DNA of 9,595 nt, taken from Bacteroidales bacterium. Its GTDB lineage: Bacteria > Bacteroidota > Bacteroidia > Bacteroidales > B18-G4. Of the stretch, positions 7,070 through 9,595 are shown piece after piece. The stretch lies in NCBI GenBank assembly GCA_030618905.1, contig JAUXCL010000079.1, positions 1-9,595 of the forward strand. The letters run 5' to 3'. Below the pieces are notes generated by a model. That model did no database searches and had not been told where the DNA came from. It saw only the letters and a program-made list of their open reading frames with translations. The translations under genes and the position numbers were made by a program. Every line of letters starts with the position of its first letter. The first letter of the stretch is position 1.

Positions 7070-7465
7070 TCAGGCGAACTGGTTCCTGAGCTGGTCTATC
7101 ATATGATCAATCAGGTTCTGCAAGGGTCTTTTAGCCATCATGGCCAGCATATCAGATAAGGCTCCATCAAATTCAATAAATACTTCTTGCTGATCATTGG
7201 CCTGCTTAACCTTGAAATGCAGATCAAATTCAAATGGAACCTTCCCGTCAGAATGAATATGGATCAATGAATTCCTGGTGCTTTGCATAATTTTCATCCC
7301 GATATCGGTCATGCCGGGTATGGTAAAACGGCAATGATCCCTGGTGGCTTCCCAATTCGTGATCTGTTCGGGCATCAACTGCTTATAATTTTGCATATCC
7401 TCCAGGAAATCAAAAAGGGAGCCGGCATCAATCGGAACATTAACTTTATTACTGGAGATCTTCAC
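7070..7465 (-). CDS. SRPBCC-fold (START/polyketide-cyclase-like) protein, role unknown
   Basis: This 131-residue protein shows the pattern of the SRPBCC superfamily. An opening strand and helix (VNVPIDAGSLFDFLEDMQNY, 8-27) is followed by a run of beta strands (about 36-102) and a long C-terminal amphipathic helix (about 111-129). Such folds form a cavity for hydrophobic ligands, but no ligand can be inferred. The start is GTG at 7465-7463: only TAA TCA GAT TAT AAA separates it from the end of pyrE in the same frame, with no ATG available. It lies 12 nt downstream of pyrE and is probably cotranscribed. Its stop abuts the birA stop. There is no signal peptide or membrane segment. The fold assignment is from pattern and is moderately sure; the function is unknown. 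Confidence 0.75.
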   Translation of the reverse strand: MKISSNKVNVPIDAGSLFDFLEDMQNYKQLMPEQITNWEATRDHCRFTIPGMTDIGMKIMQSTRNSLIHIHSDGKVPFEFDLHFKVKQANDQQEVFIEFDGALSDMLAMMAKRPLQNLIDHMIDQLRNQFA

Positions 7466-7477
7466 TTTATAATCTGA

Positions 7478-8119
7478 TTACTTTTTCCAATTTTGCGGAT
7501 CTTTTTGCCATTTGCGCAAGGAGTCAATTTCAGTATCGTGAATATAGTTGCTTTCAACAGCAGATTTAATAAGCGTTGGATAATCTGACAAGGTATATAA
7601 TATGCATTTTTCCTTTTTAAAATTCTCTTCAGCGATGTCGAGTTTATAAGAAAAAATGGCAAGCATTCCTTTTACATTACAATCGGCATCTTTCAATGCT
7701 TTAACCGCATTCAGGCTGCTTTTTCCGGTGGATACCAGGTCTTCAATAACCAGCACATTATTTCCCGGGTTCACAACGCCTTCGATCTGGTTCTCCATTC
7801 CGTGTGATTTCTGGGCTGTCCTGATATATACAAAGGGTAGATCAAGGTCCTGCGCCACCAATGCACCCTGTGCAATACCGCCTGTTGCCACACCAGCAAT
7901 CACATCTATGGAACTGAACTCCTCCTGTATGATCTTCACAAATTCCTGGCGGATATATGTCCTGACCCGAGGATAGGATAAGGTAATCCGGTTATCGCAG
8001 TAGATGGGTGATTTTATCCCGGAAGCCCAGGTGAATGGCTTATTAACGCTTAACTTAACGGCTTTTATCTGGAGCAGGTGTTTCGATACCCTTTTTGCTG
8101 TTTCCCGGTTGTAGATCAT
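7478..8119 (-). CDS. pyrE: Orotate phosphoribosyltransferase
   Basis: This 213-residue cytosolic enzyme converts orotate and PRPP to orotidine 5'-monophosphate, the fifth step of pyrimidine synthesis. The PRPP-binding motif is VLVIEDLVSTGKS (122-134). The flexible catalytic loop YIRTAQKSHGMENQIEG (98-114) carries Lys104 and His106. FTWASGIKSPIYCDNR (29-44) is the family's N-terminal block. The length is normal. The start at 8119 gives the expected N-terminus. A TAnnTTTG box ends 4 nt before the ATG, suggesting a very short or absent 5' leader. The gene is divergent from coaD and is followed after 12 nt by the SRPBCC gene. Confidence 0.96.
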   Translation of the reverse strand: MIYNRETAKRVSKHLLQIKAVKLSVNKPFTWASGIKSPIYCDNRITLSYPRVRTYIRQEFVKIIQEEFSSIDVIAGVATGGIAQGALVAQDLDLPFVYIRTAQKSHGMENQIEGVVNPGNNVLVIEDLVSTGKSSLNAVKALKDADCNVKGMLAIFSYKLDIAEENFKKEKCILYTLSDYPTLIKSAVESNYIHDTEIDSLRKWQKDPQNWKK

Positions 8120-8123
8120 GGAT

Positions 8124-8131
8124 CAAAAGTA
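8124..8131 (-). promoter_or_regulatory. -7 box for pyrE, implying a leaderless or near-leaderless mRNA
   Basis: On the minus strand TACTTTTG is an exact TAnnTTTG match, and only ATCC lies between it and the pyrE ATG. If used, transcription would start at or within a few bases of the start codon. No clear -33 TTTG is seen at the usual distance. Confidence 0.4.
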
Positions 8132-8152
8132 GCACAAATTTTATTTACTTTT
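8125..8152. repeat. Inverted repeat in the pyrE-coaD divergent spacer
   Basis: AAAAGTA (8125-8131) is the exact reverse complement of TACTTTT (8146-8152), separated by 14 nt. Each arm coincides with a -7-like box facing its own gene, so the symmetry probably reflects a bidirectional promoter. Confidence 0.45.
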
Positions 8153-8153
8153 A
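8146..8153 (+). promoter_or_regulatory. Candidate -7 box for coaD
   Basis: TACTTTTA matches TAnnTTTG at all fixed positions but the last, and ends 21 nt before the coaD ATG. No TTTG -33 element is evident upstream. It is the mirror image of the pyrE box in the same 55-bp spacer. Confidence 0.3.
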
Positions 8154-8174
8154 CACTGACTAAATCATGGTATC

Positions 8175-8633
8175 ATGAAAAAAACAGCCGTCTTTCCAGG
8201 ATCTTTTGACCCCATCACCAAAGGGCATGAATCCATCATTAAAAGGGCTATTCCGCTTTTTGATGAGATCATCATTGCCATTGGAATCAACACTGAGAAA
8301 AAGCATTTTTTCCCGGTAGAGCAACGTCTGAAATGGCTGGAACTGGTTTTCAAAGATTATCCCAGCATTTCAATTACACAATATGAGGGATTGACGGTCG
8401 ACTTTTGCAGGGAAAAAGGAGCCAGATACATCCTCAGGGGCTTAAGGACTTCTGCCGACTTTGAATTTGAAAGAAGCATCGGTCAGATCAATAAAAAGAT
8501 ATACCCCGATGTCGAAACCATCTTTCTGCTAACCACTCCGGAATACACGGCATTAAATTCATCGATTGTCAGGGATATCCTTCGGAATGGAGGTGATGCC
8601 AGTCCTTTTGTCCCGGAAAATGTCACCTTTTAA
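8175..8633 (+). CDS. coaD: Phosphopantetheine adenylyltransferase
   Basis: This 152-residue cytosolic enzyme adenylates 4'-phosphopantetheine with ATP to dephospho-CoA, the fourth step of coenzyme A synthesis, usually as a hexamer. The nucleotidyltransferase motif is GSFDPITKGH (9-18), with the TxGH histidine His18. GINTEKKHFFPVEQRL (37-52) and RYILRGLRTSADFEFE (84-99) match the family. The second nucleotide motif NSSIVRD (128-134) completes the site, and EYTALNSS precedes it. The length is typical. No Shine-Dalgarno is seen. An ATG 8 nt upstream (8167) is out of frame. It is followed after 54 nt by the exported protein on the same strand. Confidence 0.96.
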   Translation: MKKTAVFPGSFDPITKGHESIIKRAIPLFDEIIIAIGINTEKKHFFPVEQRLKWLELVFKDYPSISITQYEGLTVDFCREKGARYILRGLRTSADFEFERSIGQINKKIYPDVETIFLLTTPEYTALNSSIVRDILRNGGDASPFVPENVTF

Positions 8634-8687
8634 CTTTCAATAAAAGTGCACAATCGACGTTAAGCATAATACCATAATTTTTCTGAA

Positions 8688-9595
8688 ATGGGTAAGGCCT
8701 TTAGATTTGCTGTCTTTTTTTGCATCCTCTCCTTTGCTCCACTCCTGGTAGTTGCAGACTCAGTTACGATCAGTGGAAAAGCAGAAAGCGGAGCCGGTAA
8801 GCTGGTCAGGGTGATAAAATTGTCAGATCAGATCTCCAAATTGGAAGAGGTGATATCAACAGGCACTGTAAATGCCGATGGGACATTTGCACTCAGTGTT
8901 GACATCACGGAAACGCAGAGTACAGTTTTGGAGATAGGCCTCCAACGGGGAGAAATTTACCTTCAGGCGGGGCATCAATATATAGTAAATGCCAAATACA
9001 TCAAAGAAGATTATCATGTCACCCTTACCCATCAGGAGAACCTTGAGCTTGAAATCCAGGACTCCCGGGAACCTGGTCTAAATACATTAATCCAGGATTT
9101 TAACAACATGTATAATCAGTTTATGCTGGACAATTTCAGTACTGCTTACGGAATGCTTAACAAAGCCAGGGTCACTGAACTGATAGACACGGTCAATGAA
9201 CATTACAAGGACATTTATCAGCCTTATTTCAGGGCATATATCAAATACAGGATCGCTTTGCTGGAACTGTCCGGACGTGTAAAGAGCAAAGAAATGCTTG
9301 CCAATCAATATTTTATGGGGCAGCCCATTCTATACGACAATATTGAGTACATGGAATTTTTCAATCAGTATTTCAGCCAGTTATTAATCACATCCTCACA
9401 GACCATATCAAACCAGGAATTATTGTCTCTTGTAAATGAGGAGTTAGATTATCATGGCTTGGAGGAAAAACTCCAATTATTTCCTTTCCTTGCTGATAAA
9501 CAGTTCAGGGAACTCGTCTTATTGAAGAGCCTTAAAGACTTATTTTATACCACAGGCTTTGACAGGAGAAATATCCTCAAATACCTCAGTCAGCT
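8688..9595 (+). CDS. Exported protein, possibly TlpA/thioredoxin-like family, 3' end outside window
   Basis: I translated this from the ATG at 8688: 302 full codons open to the right edge, so the C-terminus is missing. Residues 1-23 form a signal peptide (MGKAFRFAVFFCILSF, then a hydrophobic run), with a likely signal peptidase I site after VVA, before DSVTISG. There is no convincing lipobox. Residues 25-115 look like a beta-sandwich domain (VTISGKAESGAGKLVRVIK, then NADGTFALSVDI and LQAGHQYIVNAKY), as in the N-terminal domains of Bacteroidota TlpA-type proteins. Residues 116-302 are mostly helical and aromatic-rich. The visible part has no CxxC thioredoxin site, which would be expected further downstream, so the redox role is a guess. 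It probably acts in the periplasm. It lies 54 nt after coaD with no terminator between, so cotranscription is possible. Confidence 0.6.
   Translation, partial: MGKAFRFAVFFCILSFAPLLVVADSVTISGKAESGAGKLVRVIKLSDQISKLEEVISTGTVNADGTFALSVDITETQSTVLEIGLQRGEIYLQAGHQYIVNAKYIKEDYHVTLTHQENLELEIQDSREPGLNTLIQDFNNMYNQFMLDNFSTAYGMLNKARVTELIDTVNEHYKDIYQPYFRAYIKYRIALLELSGRVKSKEMLANQYFMGQPILYDNIEYMEFFNQYFSQLLITSSQTISNQELLSLVNEELDYHGLEEKLQLFPFLADKQFRELVLLKSLKDLFYTTGFDRRNILKYLSQ

Noticed and set aside
9087..9308. Minus-strand 73-codon frame inside the exported-protein gene
   Set aside because: It is antisense to a continuous 302-codon frame with a signal peptide, and has no recognisable features of its own.
1..9595. 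Search for CRISPR arrays, tRNA genes, insertion sequences, toxin-antitoxin pairs and defence genes
   Set aside because: The coding sequences are tightly packed and all but the two flanking partial genes and two small orphans are standard housekeeping families. No spacer over 300 bases exists, and no direct repeats or transposase-like frames were seen.

Overview
The window looks like chromosomal housekeeping DNA from a member of the Bacteroidota, probably Bacteroidales or a relative. The evidence is the family variants (a short HTH-less biotin ligase, a small type-A phosphatidylserine decarboxylase, FtsH with a YYDSTGQ segment), the near absence of Shine-Dalgarno sequences, and several -7 boxes of the Bacteroidetes form TAnnTTTG. 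The genus cannot be fixed from the sequence alone.

Layout. Positions 1-665 (minus) hold the N-terminal part of a membrane-anchored SPFH/band-7 protein that runs off the left edge. A divergent promoter region (666-800) separates it from a plus-strand HAD phosphatase of the YjjG/YfnB type (801-1496). A five-gene minus-strand cluster then reads from right to left: rsfS (6183-5809), ftsH (5776-3695), an orphan LUD-domain gene (3661-3023), cdsA (2977-2159) and psd (2159-1497). The gaps are 32, 33 and 45 nt, followed by a TAATG overlap, so one transcript is likely. A 127-bp divergent region with inverted repeats leads to birA (6311-7069, plus). Next come the minus-strand pair pyrE and an SRPBCC-fold gene (8119-7070), then a compact 55-bp divergent promoter, coaD (8175-8633, plus), and an exported protein (8688 onward, plus) cut by the right edge.

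How the genes fit together. CdsA makes CDP-diacylglycerol and Psd makes phosphatidylethanolamine from phosphatidylserine. They are the first and last steps of one branch; the middle enzyme (PssA) is not in the window. Their co-location with FtsH, the membrane-bound quality-control protease, and with RsfS, the ribosome-silencing factor, suggests coordinated envelope and growth control, which is inference. PyrE (pyrimidine synthesis), CoaD (coenzyme A) and BirA (biotinylation of carboxylase carrier proteins, feeding fatty-acid synthesis) are ordinary core metabolism.

No mobile element, CRISPR array, RNA gene or defence-like cassette is visible, and I do not see an undescribed multi-gene system. 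The points worth a second look are small-scale: two convergent gene pairs whose stop codons abut in the same TGATCA palindrome, a mirrored bidirectional promoter that may make pyrE leaderless, a lone strong double Shine-Dalgarno at ftsH, a TTG start for cdsA, an unusual biotin-ligase nucleotide loop, and the orphan LUD and SRPBCC genes of unknown role.
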